A stretch of DNA of 44,300 bases from Alphaproteobacteria bacterium (GTDB lineage: Bacteria; Pseudomonadota; Alphaproteobacteria; GCA-2731375). The notes under the pieces are model-generated. The model was not told where the DNA came from. It saw only the letters and a list, made by a program, of their open reading frames with translations, and ran no database searches. Positions 24,229 to 32,687 of the stretch are shown one piece after another (position 1 is the stretch's first letter; every line of letters starts with the position of its first letter). Both the position numbers and the translations under genes were made by a program. The DNA is taken from assembly GCA_029937535.1 (NCBI GenBank), contig JAPYPT010000005.1, positions 1 through 44,300 on the forward strand, in the 5' to 3' direction.

Positions 24229-25941
24229 TTGGCTAGAAAACTTACCACAATTCTTGCGGCCGACGTCGCCGGCTACACACGTCTCATGCGTGCCGATGAG
24301 GAAGCCACGCGCCACACTTTGAAAGACCGACGCGCGATAATCGATGGCCTTCTTGAACGCCACAGGGGCCGCTTCTTTGGCTCGGCTGGGGATAGCGTAT
24401 TGGCGGAGTTCGCAGGCCCGGTCGATGCGGTACGGTGCGCCAAAGATATTCAGGAGGAAATGGAGAGCCGCAACAAGGAGCTATCGGAAGACCGTCGTCT
24501 GAGGTTCCGCATCGGCATTAACATTGGCGATGTCATGATTGATGACGACGACTTGTTGGGCGATGGCGTCAATGTGGCGGCCCGCCTTGAAGGTCAGTGT
24601 GAAATAGGCGGTCTGTGCATAGCCGCCAGCGTATTTGAGCAGGTCCGCCATATACTGCCGTTCGAGTTCGAGGATTTGGGCCCACTGCGTCTAAAGAATA
24701 TCCCTGAACCCGTGCATGCCTACGGCCTGAAATCGAAATCGAAATCCGGATCGGTGAAAGTGGACACCGCCACGCCTCCACCAACCGTGTCGGAGAAACC
24801 AGGACGCAGGAGTTTTTTCTCCGGGATGGCGACCACCACCCTTTTATTTTTGGCGGGTTTAGGCCTCGCTGTTTATGTTCTGGGTTGGGGGTCGCCACCT
24901 TCGGAACCGGGCACGCCGGATAATGTATTGCCAACGGATCGCAAGGCGTCGTTGGGGCCAGACCCCGATAAGCCGTCGGTCGCCTCGCCGGGGCCGGCAG
25001 AGCCACGGGCGCCGGTCCTGAAATTTCCCGACAAACCATCGATTGCCGTGCTGCCGTTCGATAATGTTTCCGATGACCCCAGCCAAGATTATTTCGCCGA
25101 TGGCCTGACAGAGGACCTGATCACCGATCTTTCGAAGGTTTCCGGGCTCTTTGTGATCGCCCGCAATTCCGTCTTCACCTACAAGGGCAAGGGGGTGAAC
25201 GTGCAGCAGGTTGCGCGTGAACTGGGGGTGACCCACGTGCTGGAAGGCAGTGTGCGGAAGGTCGGTGACATGGTGCGCATCAACGCCCAGTTGATCGAGG
25301 GGACCAGCGGCCTTCATCTATGGGCGGAACGTTATGACGGCTCCTTGTCGGATATATTTGCCTTGCAGGACATCGTCACCGCAAAAATCGTCAAGGAGCT
25401 GGAGGTGGAACTGACGGCGGAGAGGCCGGAACTGTTATCGAGGAACCTGACGGACAAGACCAAGGATCATCCTGGCATTGTCGGTGCGAAAAAGGCCATT
25501 AAAGCAAGTCCAAGCGATCCGGGCGGCTATCTTGGTCTGGCGGAGCAGTTGGCATTCCTTGGCGAACCTAACGCGGCACTGCAGTTAATTAGTTACGCCA
25601 TGCGCCTCGATCCGCACAATCCCTCGCGCTTTGCCTATGCATTGGCGTTGGCGAAATTAGGCAACGGCAATCCGGCCGAGGCCGCCGCGTTGTTGAGGCT
25701 GGCGGTTCAGGATAATCCGGACAATGTGCATTTGTGGTTCCTGTTGGCCGCAAGCCAAGGATTGCTGGGCGAGACGGAGGCGGCACGGGATGCCGTCGAA
25801 GGGTTGGCCAAATTGAAGCAAAGCCAGGGCATTCCACAAAGCTACTTTACGCAGGCCAATATTGCCTCCTGGGGTTTCAAACGGCAATCCGATATCGACC
25901 GTATTACCAAGGGTTTGAAGCTGGCGGGAGTCGGGAAATGA
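24229..25941 (+). CDS. Membrane-anchored class III nucleotidyl cyclase-like protein with TolB/FlgO-like domain and TPRs
   Basis: 570 residues. A class III adenylate/guanylate cyclase homology domain spans residues 1-165, with both metal Asp residues (Asp12 in AADVAGYTRLM, Asp55 in GSAGDSVLAEF) and the Asp112/Asn115/Arg119 set in LLGDGVNVAARLE. The Lys that normally selects the base, four residues before Asp55, is Gly51, so activity or specificity is uncertain. One membrane helix (about 198-220) leads to a TolB/FlgO-like domain (268-395), then TPR-like helices. The cyclase domain is predicted cytoplasmic and the rest periplasmic. TTG 24229 is the only start that gives the canonical N-terminus. 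Its TGA overlaps the next ATG (ATGA), implying translational coupling. Confidence 0.85.
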   Translation: MARKLTTILAADVAGYTRLMRADEEATRHTLKDRRAIIDGLLERHRGRFFGSAGDSVLAEFAGPVDAVRCAKDIQEEMESRNKELSEDRRLRFRIGINIGDVMIDDDDLLGDGVNVAARLEGQCEIGGLCIAASVFEQVRHILPFEFEDLGPLRLKNIPEPVHAYGLKSKSKSGSVKVDTATPPPTVSEKPGRRSFFSGMATTTLLFLAGLGLAVYVLGWGSPPSEPGTPDNVLPTDRKASLGPDPDKPSVASPGPAEPRAPVLKFPDKPSIAVLPFDNVSDDPSQDYFADGLTEDLITDLSKVSGLFVIARNSVFTYKGKGVNVQQVARELGVTHVLEGSVRKVGDMVRINAQLIEGTSGLHLWAERYDGSLSDIFALQDIVTAKIVKELEVELTAERPELLSRNLTDKTKDHPGIVGAKKAIKASPSDPGGYLGLAEQLAFLGEPNAALQLISYAMRLDPHNPSRFAYALALAKLGNGNPAEAAALLRLAVQDNPDNVHLWFLLAASQGLLGETEAARDAVEGLAKLKQSQGIPQSYFTQANIASWGFKRQSDIDRITKGLKLAGVGK

Positions 25942-27101
25942 AAAGAATCGCATTTCAAGCCGGTATTTGCGCGTGCGCGCTTTTTCTTGTGGCGGTTTGC
26001 TTCGCCGCGCTTGACCGGCCGGCGCAGGCACAGGCGGCTGGAACGGAACCTGTCGGCACCATCGACCACAATGGCCGCTGGATTGGTGAATTGCGGTTTC
26101 AGGTCGCCCAGCAGAAAGACGTAATCTGCAAAATCGCCGTCGCTCTGAAAAGTCTTCAATTCAGCAATTCGTTTCAATGCTCCGGGCTGTGGTGGCTGCC
26201 GCCGGGACGGGACTGGACGATCTCGGGGGCGGTCAAACCGGACGGCACCTTAAGGGGTGCCTCCATCAGATGGGGTTATATAGATTTCGCCACTCTCCGC
26301 GGAAATTTGGTGCGGGCCAATGGTGAGGGCGGCGGCCAATCCGCCAGTATGGTCGCGGCCAGCCCTGGAAAAGTGACCATTTTTATGAAATTACGATTAG
26401 AAGGCAGTGACAGGAACAACCTCGATGGCGTCTATCGCCTGACGGAAACCTGCGCCAAAAGCGATATAGTCGAATCCCGCTGGGATGTTAAGCTCCGTCT
26501 CAAGCTCGCAGTTCAAGGGACAAGTGTGAATTTTGGTCTGTTTTCAACTATCTATAGCAACGGTACCGATCACCATATGTGGCGGAGTGTAGAGAAATCC
26601 ATCGGACGCGGCGGTTCCGTGGCAATCGATACCGGAGCCGGCACCTTGAAAGTGAATATGTCCGGCCCGGCGCCCATCGCCACATTCAACGACAAGTGCG
26701 ACTGGACATTGAAACGGGAGGCTACTGTGTCGGCTTCGAGCCGGGACACGAGTGAATTCAATGGAACTTACGTCTTCAACGAAACTTGTCCCGCAGACGA
26801 TAGCGGGCCTACAAAAGTCGAACTTGTGCTGCTTATCAAGGACACCGTCGCGATCGGTGACTCAACGACGTTTTATGCTCGTGGCGGAATTCGCGAATGG
26901 AAGTCTGAAACTCTGTCATTTAATGCCAATGATCCTTTGATTTTTGAGTTCGGGCCGGGACTTGGCAAATTTATTGTTGATTTTTCGGGCAAGGCGCCAA
27001 TCGCTCACTCTCTCGCCATGAGTTTCACGGGTGCCGGATCAGCTGCCCACAATCTCCGCAAAGAATGCAAAAAGACAATGACGCGATTGCCTGTGGATTG
27101 A
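25938..27101 (+). CDS. Exported protein of unknown function with repeated Cys-containing domains
   Basis: 387 residues; no family recognised. A signal peptide (about 1-32, ending AQAQAAG) predicts export. The mature protein looks like three related beta-rich modules. Modules 2 (about 162-255) and 3 (about 274-375) align by eye: LDGVYRLTETC against FNGTYVFNETC at the start, and GTLKVNMSGPAPIATF against GKFIVDFSGKAPIAHS near the end. Module 1 (about 42-140) begins NGRWIGELRF and is more distant. Each module has conserved Cys, suggesting disulfides. The start overlaps the cyclase stop by 4 bp, so the two are made together. The likely idea is a periplasmic partner or ligand-binding protein for the cyclase/TolB protein. 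Confidence 0.8.
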   Translation: MKRIAFQAGICACALFLVAVCFAALDRPAQAQAAGTEPVGTIDHNGRWIGELRFQVAQQKDVICKIAVALKSLQFSNSFQCSGLWWLPPGRDWTISGAVKPDGTLRGASIRWGYIDFATLRGNLVRANGEGGGQSASMVAASPGKVTIFMKLRLEGSDRNNLDGVYRLTETCAKSDIVESRWDVKLRLKLAVQGTSVNFGLFSTIYSNGTDHHMWRSVEKSIGRGGSVAIDTGAGTLKVNMSGPAPIATFNDKCDWTLKREATVSASSRDTSEFNGTYVFNETCPADDSGPTKVELVLLIKDTVAIGDSTTFYARGGIREWKSETLSFNANDPLIFEFGPGLGKFIVDFSGKAPIAHSLAMSFTGAGSAAHNLRKECKKTMTRLPVD

Positions 27102-27186
27102 GGCCGTTGCCAACAGGCAAGTAAAATGCCGGCTTTGCCGTCGTGGATTTTTGCGCCGTTGATTTGGTGATCTGGCCGTATTGCGT

Positions 27187-28647
27187 TCAAGCGGCCACGG
27201 GGGGGCGGCGGTGGGCCCAGGGGCGGGCCTGCTCCAATTGGGCGGCCAGGCGGAACAGGCTGCCTTCGGCGCCATAGCGGGCCATGAAATGCACGCCCAC
27301 GGGCAAATTGTCGGCGGTCCAGTGCAGGGGCACGGACATGGCCGGCTGGCCGGTGCCGTTGGCGATGGAGGTGAAGCCGGAAAATTCGCCCAGGTGGGAG
27401 AGGAATTCGTCCCGGTTGCCCTGATCCCAGGCGAAATAACCCAAGGGCACCGGCGGCCGCGCCAGGGTCGGCGTCAAGGTCATGTCGTAAGTCTCGAAAA
27501 ACCCGGCAACCTGGCGCGCGGTTCGTTGAATATCCTGAACGGAGCGCAGATAACTGCCGGACGAGCGGCGCTCGCCGCTCAGGTACATCTGCCAGGTATT
27601 GGGTTCAAACTGCTCTTCGCTGGGCGTTAGATCGAATTTGTTGGACCAATCGCGAATGGCCCAGGAGGCAAACGCCGTCCAGGCCGCGCCAAAGGCCTTG
27701 AGATAGCGCCGTTCATCATATTCCGGCGCCGCCCATTCGACCTTGTGGCCCAAATCCTCACACAGTTTGGCCGCATCCTCGACCGCCTGGCGGCATTCCG
27801 GGTGGATATCGGCGCCGGTCAGGGCGTGGAGTGAAACCCCGATGCGCAAGGCGCCGGGATCCCGGCCGACCTCGTCGGCGAACGGGCGTTCGGGGGGCGG
27901 GGCCCAATAGGGATCGCCCAGATCCGGGCCGGACGTGGCATCCAGCAGCCGCGCACTATCGCGCACGCTGCGGGTAACGGCATGTTCCACCGCCAGGCCG
28001 CTGCCCGCATCGCCATAATCCGGGCCCATTGGGTTGCGCCCCCTGGTTGGCTTCAGCCCGAACAAACCGCAGCACGACGCCGGTATGCGGATCGAGCCGC
28101 CGCCGTCGTTGGCATGCGCCATAGGGACGATCCCCGCCGCCACCGCCGCCGCCGAGCCGCCCGACGAGCCACCGGTGCCCAGCCGGGTATCCCAAGGGTT
28201 GCGGGAGGGGCCGAACAAGGCCGGCTCCGTGGTGGGCAGCAGGCCGAATTCCGGGGTGTTGGTCTTGCCCGCGATAAGGACGCCGGATTTCTTCAGGCGG
28301 ACCACCAGTTCACTATCCTCTCTCGAGATGCAGCGCCCATCGAGGAATTGGCTGCCCTCGGCAATACGGACGCCGGCATATTCGGCGATCAGATCCTTCA
28401 ACAGGAACGGCACGCCGGGGAAGGGCGTCTTGGGGTCAAGGGCAGTGTTTTTGGGGCTATTCTTGGCTGCTTCGCGTGCGTGGTCATCCATGCGGGTGAT
28501 AACCGCGTTCAAGGCCGGGTTCAGGCGTTCAATACGGCCAATCGTGGCCTCGACCAGTTCGCTGGGACTGACCTCGCCCAGGCGAACCAGATCGGCCTGG
28601 TCCGTGGCGTCAAGAAAGGCAAGCTGGTCATCTGTCATGGCGGTCAT
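27187..28647 (-). CDS. Amidase signature (AS) family hydrolase
   Basis: 486 residues with the full Ser-cisSer-Lys catalytic triad of the amidase signature family: Lys84 in FLLKDL, Ser161 in the [10 protein letters not shown] motif and the nucleophile Ser185 in [11 protein letters not shown]. The length is typical of GatA-like and catabolic amidases that hydrolyse amides to acid and ammonia. No GatB/GatC partner is nearby, so this is not the tRNA amidotransferase subunit. The cytoplasmic substrate is unknown. The first ATG at 28647 and a second at 28638 are both possible; neither has a clear ribosome site. It is convergent with the exported repeat protein. Confidence 0.92.
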   Translation of the reverse strand: MTAMTDDQLAFLDATDQADLVRLGEVSPSELVEATIGRIERLNPALNAVITRMDDHAREAAKNSPKNTALDPKTPFPGVPFLLKDLIAEYAGVRIAEGSQFLDGRCISREDSELVVRLKKSGVLIAGKTNTPEFGLLPTTEPALFGPSRNPWDTRLGTGGSSGGSAAAVAAGIVPMAHANDGGGSIRIPASCCGLFGLKPTRGRNPMGPDYGDAGSGLAVEHAVTRSVRDSARLLDATSGPDLGDPYWAPPPERPFADEVGRDPGALRIGVSLHALTGADIHPECRQAVEDAAKLCEDLGHKVEWAAPEYDERRYLKAFGAAWTAFASWAIRDWSNKFDLTPSEEQFEPNTWQMYLSGERRSSGSYLRSVQDIQRTARQVAGFFETYDMTLTPTLARPPVPLGYFAWDQGNRDEFLSHLGEFSGFTSIANGTGQPAMSVPLHWTADNLPVGVHFMARYGAEGSLFRLAAQLEQARPWAHRRPPVAA

Positions 28648-28745
28648 GGTGTACGCTTACATCCATCAAAATGACGTTACGGGTACGCGATCAATGGTTC
28701 GCATTTGAAATTGGGCTGTCAGCCGGCGGCCGGCCTAAAAGATTC

Positions 28746-28871
28746 TTAACGGCCAGCTTCGCGGTCGATTTTCTCGCGCTGGGAGAAATACCCGCTAAAC
28801 AGGACCATCATGCCGCCCATGAGGATGAACGTGGCCACCATCACCGCAATCAACAGAAATAACTCATGCAT
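28746..28871 (-). CDS. Small single-span membrane protein (41 residues)
   Basis: A short reading frame, ATG 28871 to TAA 28746, encodes 41 residues. One long hydrophobic helix starts MHELFLLIAVMVATF and runs to about residue 28. A charged tail ending QREKIDREAGR should face the cytoplasm. A strong GGAAGGG ribosome site stands about 8 nt before the ATG. The frame fills a 325-bp gap otherwise empty between the S41 protease gene and the amidase gene, on the same strand as both. The name and function are unknown; it resembles small accessory subunits of membrane complexes only in shape. It is easily missed by length cut-offs. Confidence 0.65.
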   Translation of the reverse strand: MHELFLLIAVMVATFILMGGMMVLFSGYFSQREKIDREAGR

Positions 28872-28972
28872 AACCGATCCCTTCCGCAACAATACCTACG
28901 ATTTACACCAACGAGCCCCAGGGGCCAAGACTTTCTTGTGCGGCAATTTGGCGGCGCGCCGAAATACCCCCG

Positions 28973-30517
28973 TCATTGCCGCCGGGTTTTCGTGCCGCTG
29001 TCGTCCGCCAGGCTGGCGGCAAGGTGGATCAGGCGGTCCAGGCCTCCCGCCCGCAGCAAGGCCACGGCGCAGGCACGGTCATGGTCCTCGATCTTTTCCG
29101 TCAGCAGTTCGTTGCAGCGTTCGCCGGTTATACTGGCGCGCGGGCCCACGGCGGGGGGGATGCCCTGGCCCCGGCTCAAGGCGCCTTGCAGTTCTTCTTC
29201 CCGCCGGCCGGCTTGCTGGCGGTCATGCTCGATCAATAAATGCGGCAGGATGCCCCAGGCCTGGATGGTCCGGCCCGACGGCGTGTAATACAGCGCCGTG
29301 GTCAGACGCAGGGCGCCGGAATCGCCCATTGAGAATATGGTTTGAACCGAACCCTTGCCGAACGAGCGGTTGCCGATAATGATCGCCCGGTCATTCTCCT
29401 TCAGCGCGCCGGCGACGATTTCCGCCGCCGATGCGGTGCCTTCGTTGACCAAAATGACAACGGTACCGCCCGCCGCCAGGTCGCCGTCCCTGGCTTTGAA
29501 AAGTTCGTTATCCTCTTCCAGCCGCCCGCGCACGGAGACGATGGTGCCCCGGTCCAGGAACACGTCGGAGACCCGGATCGCCTGCCGCAGCAGGCCGCCG
29601 GGGTTGTTGCGCAGGTCGATGATCAGGCCCAGGCTGTCACCGCCCAGGGTATCCTCAATATTGGCCACGGCCTTGCGCAGGCCCGGTTCCGTGCGCTGAG
29701 AGAAGCCTGAAATCCGGATGTAGCCATGATCTTTTTCGACCGTGTGGCGGACCGCCGGGACCCGGATGATATCGCGTACGATCAAAACTTCGAACGGCTT
29801 GGTAACATCGGCGCGCAGCACGGTCAGGCGGATAGTGGTGCCGACCAGGCCGCGCATGCGGCCCACCGCTTCGCGCAGGGTCATGCCCTTAATGGGGGTG
29901 CCGTCAACATGGCTGATCCTGTCGCCGGCCTTCATGCCCGCGCGCTGGGCCGGGGTATCGTCGATCGGGGCGATGACCTTGACCAGGCCTTCGTCCATGG
30001 TGACTTCAAGTCCCAGGCCGGCGAACTTGCCGCTGATGCGGATTTTCAATTCGTCGTAGCTTTCGGGATCGAGATAGGCGCTATGGGCGTCCAGAACGTT
30101 CAAGCCCTTGTTCAGGGCCAGGGCGACCCGGCGAAAGGCGCCGATGGGTTTCTCGGCCGCGGCTTCTTTCCCGGCAGCCTGTCTTTCGGCGGCTGCTTTC
30201 TTGCGCATCGCGGCCAGGGCGGCATCGTATTCCTTGACGCCCCGCATGGTTTCCTTCAACAGCGGCGTCGGGTCCAACTCACGCAGGTAGCGGCGGCCGA
30301 CGATGGGCACGGCGCGGCGCAGGACGGCGGTTTCTTCTTCGTTGAGGGTGACGCCCTGTTCCGCCGCCAGCTCCATGATCAGGTCATGGGTGCCCTTGGC
30401 GGCGGCGGACGTGGGGATATGCAGGATGATGGCGGCCGCGAACATTGCCAGCAGCGGCCAAGACAGCAGTGGTGGGAACGGCACGCGGCTGTCCGCGTTT
30501 CGGATTGGCCTGATCAT
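28973..30517 (-). CDS. S41-family C-terminal processing peptidase (CtpA-like)
   Basis: 514 residues. An N-terminal hydrophobic segment (about 18-40) acts as signal or anchor, so it works in the periplasm. A PDZ domain (about 163-245) contains FAGLGLEVTMDEGLVKV and PAQRAGMKAGD. The catalytic core holds Ser363 in NEGTASAAEI and Lys388 in SFGKGSVQ, the Ser-Lys dyad 25 residues apart that defines Ctp/Tsp proteases. DLRNNPGGLL is another family block. Such proteases trim or degrade periplasmic and cell-wall-related proteins. An insertion rich in Ala/Lys/Glu (about 100-125) precedes the PDZ domain. Confidence 0.93.
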   Translation of the reverse strand: MIRPIRNADSRVPFPPLLSWPLLAMFAAAIILHIPTSAAAKGTHDLIMELAAEQGVTLNEEETAVLRRAVPIVGRRYLRELDPTPLLKETMRGVKEYDAALAAMRKKAAAERQAAGKEAAAEKPIGAFRRVALALNKGLNVLDAHSAYLDPESYDELKIRISGKFAGLGLEVTMDEGLVKVIAPIDDTPAQRAGMKAGDRISHVDGTPIKGMTLREAVGRMRGLVGTTIRLTVLRADVTKPFEVLIVRDIIRVPAVRHTVEKDHGYIRISGFSQRTEPGLRKAVANIEDTLGGDSLGLIIDLRNNPGGLLRQAIRVSDVFLDRGTIVSVRGRLEEDNELFKARDGDLAAGGTVVILVNEGTASAAEIVAGALKENDRAIIIGNRSFGKGSVQTIFSMGDSGALRLTTALYYTPSGRTIQAWGILPHLLIEHDRQQAGRREEELQGALSRGQGIPPAVGPRASITGERCNELLTEKIEDHDRACAVALLRAGGLDRLIHLAASLADDSGTKTRRQ

Positions 30518-30586
30518 GATTTTGCCTATTTCCCCACCTTGCTCAAGTTACCATCCGGCCCGTCTCAGTCCGGTTTCAATCCAGTT

Positions 30587-31171
30587 TCATACACGTTGCG
30601 CCAGCCAGATTGCCAGCTTGGTGCCAGCTTTAACGCTTCGGCTTAATATTTGGTAAGCGGGCGCCTCTTCGGCGCCATTTTGCAATGCCGTGTCCCGGTG
30701 TTTCAACTCATCATCGCGGAATTCCGCAATTGTCGCCCGCAGTTCGGCTTCGTCTTCACTCAGCCTGTCTAGTTGTTCTTGATAATGGCCCTCGATCACC
30801 TCTTCCACCGCCACCGTGGTGGCCATGGCCGTCCGCTCTCCCACCAAGGCGCCTACTGTGCCCAGGGCATAACCCGCCGCCCGCCACAGGGGCGATAGGG
30901 CCGAGGGGCGGACACGGCGGTCCACCACCAGTTTATCGAAGGCGGCCAGATGCTCCGCTTCCTGTGCTTCCATTTCGGCCAGCAGCGGCGCGCAGGCTTG
31001 CCGGCCCAGCACCGCCATTTGCCCCCGATAGATCGCCTTGGCGCCCAGTTCCCCGGCCTGATCGACCCGTAACATCGCGGCCACATCCGCCCCTCCCGTC
31101 CGATCGCCGGGCAGAGTGGCGGGGCGGGCCCGGTTGGGCATGTGATAGTCCAAAGTCATTTGGGCGGTCAT
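30587..31171 (-). CDS. coq7: COQ7-type demethoxyubiquinone hydroxylase (di-iron)
   Basis: 194-residue ferritin-like di-iron monooxygenase that hydroxylates demethoxyubiquinone, the penultimate step of aerobic ubiquinone synthesis, at the inner membrane. All iron ligands are visible: Glu in VDQAGELGAKAIY, ExxH in EAQEAEH, Glu and ExxH in EEVIEGHY and DDELKH near residue 160. VDQAGELGA at residues 36-44 is the family signature. COQ7-type enzymes are typical of alphaproteobacteria (others use UbiF), which supports the taxonomic reading. ATG 31171 is used; ATG 31159 is an alternative. It lies 10 bp after dsbB and is likely co-transcribed. Confidence 0.92.
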   Translation of the reverse strand: MTAQMTLDYHMPNRARPATLPGDRTGGADVAAMLRVDQAGELGAKAIYRGQMAVLGRQACAPLLAEMEAQEAEHLAAFDKLVVDRRVRPSALSPLWRAAGYALGTVGALVGERTAMATTVAVEEVIEGHYQEQLDRLSEDEAELRATIAEFRDDELKHRDTALQNGAEEAPAYQILSRSVKAGTKLAIWLAQRV

Positions 31172-31181
31172 TACAGCGGCG

Positions 31182-31688
31182 TCATCCTATTGTTCCAGGT
31201 TGCTTGCCTGCCCGCCGGCCGGCCACGCCAGCGTAAAGGGCCAAGCCAAGAGAGAATAGGACGTTGTAGCCCGCCATGGAAACACCAAACAGTGAAAAAG
31301 CGATTTCATCGCACCGGGTAACGGGAGTGGCCATGATCTGCGCGCGCAGGGCAGCCAGGGTCTGGGGCGCGCCAGAGGGCCCGACGCAGCCTTCGCTACC
31401 CGCCCACAAATGCTGCTCCACCCCCACATGGTAGACGGCGATGCCCGAATTAACCGCCAGGGTTAGCGCCGTCAGCATGAGTACCCATGGCGCCAGCTCC
31501 CGCGCCCTCGGGGTCAGTCCGATAAGGCACAGGGCAATAACAATGACGTAGGGCCAGCGTTGATAGATACACAGAACACATGGCTGCAGATCAAAGCCGT
31601 ATTGACTGACAAAGGCGGCGCCCAGGGCCGTGGCCGAGGCCAGTACCAAAAGCGCCATGGCTGTTGTCGGGTTGAGCAATTGCCGCAC
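31182..31688 (-). CDS. dsbB: Disulfide bond formation protein B
   Basis: 168-residue inner-membrane protein with four hydrophobic spans. It re-oxidises DsbA with quinone as electron acceptor. The first redox pair, Cys37-Val-Leu-Cys40, follows FDLQP and precedes IYQRWPY, as in the family. The second pair is Cys101 and Cys126 in the periplasmic loop (EGCVGPSGAPQ and TRCDE). GTG 31688 is preferred because GAGGA stands 7 nt upstream and it gives the normal N-terminus; upstream in-frame starts would add an unlikely Arg-rich extension. It begins 11 nt after the stop of the DedA-like gene, with coq7 immediately after, linking quinone use and quinone synthesis. Confidence 0.9.
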   Translation of the reverse strand: MRQLLNPTTAMALLVLASATALGAAFVSQYGFDLQPCVLCIYQRWPYVIVIALCLIGLTPRARELAPWVLMLTALTLAVNSGIAVYHVGVEQHLWAGSEGCVGPSGAPQTLAALRAQIMATPVTRCDEIAFSLFGVSMAGYNVLFSLGLALYAGVAGRRAGKQPGTIG

Positions 31689-31699
31689 GATGGCTTCCT

Positions 31700-32281
31700 C
31701 TACAAGACCAGCTTGACGACCGCGAAGCCGCCGATCAGCAGGATCATGAAAACCGTGAACAAGATGCCCAGATAGCGTTCGATGAATTCGCGGATCGGCT
31801 CGCCAAAGCGCCACAACAGGGCCGTGACGATGGCGAACCGCAGGCCGCGGGCGACGATTGAGGCCACCAAAAACACTGGCAGGCTCAGCCCCGTGACGCC
31901 CGAGGCGATGGTAATCACCTTATAGGGAAAGGGTGTCACGCCGGCGATCAGGACAATCCAGACGCCCCATTCATTGTAGCGGCTTTGGAACGAGGCGAAT
32001 TTTTCGCCGTAGCCGTAAAAGTTCAAGATCGGTTGCCCGATGGACTCAAACAGATAGAAGCCGATGGCATAGCCCGCCAGTCCGCCCAGGACGGAGGCGA
32101 CGGTACAGATCGTGGCGATCAACAACGCCTTGTGGCGCCGGGCCAGAACCATGGGTATCAACATCACATCGGGGGGCACCGGGAACACGGAACTTTCAAT
32201 GAAGGAGACGGCGCCCAGCGCCCAATTGGCATGGCGGTGGCCAGCCAGATTCATGGTCCAGTCGTACAAGGCGCGCAGCAT
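31700..32281 (-). CDS. DedA/YqaA-family (SNARE-associated/VTT domain) membrane protein
   Basis: 193-residue polytopic inner-membrane protein. The VTT/DedA core is visible: AVSFIESSVFPVPPDVMLIP near residue 25, the GGLAGYAIGFYLFE helix, and VLIAGVTPFPYKVITIASG with the conserved Pro/Lys re-entrant motif. The short YqaA type fits the length. DedA proteins support proton-motive force and lipid-carrier recycling. ATG 32281 is chosen because AGGA lies 5 nt upstream; longer in-frame starts give an Arg-rich non-conserved extension. It is first of a likely dedA-dsbB-coq7 operon. Confidence 0.88.
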   Translation of the reverse strand: MLRALYDWTMNLAGHRHANWALGAVSFIESSVFPVPPDVMLIPMVLARRHKALLIATICTVASVLGGLAGYAIGFYLFESIGQPILNFYGYGEKFASFQSRYNEWGVWIVLIAGVTPFPYKVITIASGVTGLSLPVFLVASIVARGLRFAIVTALLWRFGEPIREFIERYLGILFTVFMILLIGGFAVVKLVL

Positions 32282-32514
32282 GGCGTTCCTAAACCTCGTT
32301 GGTGTCGGGGCATAGCCTATAACAATATCACTGGAGCGGAACAATGGCGCGATCGTTGCAAATGTGAATAGTCCGCCGATCTTCACCTCGCCCAAAAATC
32401 CTGCCGCGGACCGGCGTTCATCGTTTCTCCGCCATTTGTCTTTCCCGCATGCGGCTATTCGATTTGATTGAGTTGGTGGTGTCGAACGGATTCGCAAATT
32501 TTGGGATGATCCGG

Positions 32515-32543
32515 AAAAAGTGTCGGAATATTTTACACTTTTT
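32515..32543. promoter_or_regulatory. Candidate enhancer-binding site (inverted repeat) for the sigma-54 promoter
   Basis: AAAAAGTGT and ACACTTTTT form a perfect 9+9-bp inverted repeat around an 11-bp centre. It is centred about 93 bp before the -12 element of the sigma-54 promoter at 32609-32624, the usual position for an enhancer-binding activator. A PrsR-type activator is the obvious candidate, since PEP-CTERM genes in other bacteria depend on PrsK/PrsR and RpoN. A terminator role is also possible, because the arms end in A/T runs. Confidence 0.5.
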
Positions 32544-32608
32544 GTAATTCAAATATCACCGTTCCTTTTAATTCATTGAATTTACACAGATAAATTTTGT
32601 AAGAAAAT

Positions 32609-32624
32609 TGGCACAATTGTTGCA
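32609..32624 (+). promoter_or_regulatory. Sigma-54 (-24/-12) promoter of the PEP-CTERM gene
   Basis: TGGCAC-AATTG-TTGCA matches the RpoN consensus, including exact GG-N10-GC spacing (GG at 32610-32611, GC at 32622-32623). It lies 63 bp before the start of the downstream PEP-CTERM gene on the same strand, in an otherwise AT-rich non-coding region. Confidence 0.82.
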
Positions 32625-32687
32625 TAAATATTACCGTAACGATGTCGCGGATAGACAAATTCAATATTTCCAGCGGGGGATACAAAT

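Noticed and set aside
32282-32497. N-terminal extension of the DedA-like gene
   Set aside because: The Arg-rich extension is not part of the family and ATG 32281 has a good ribosome site.
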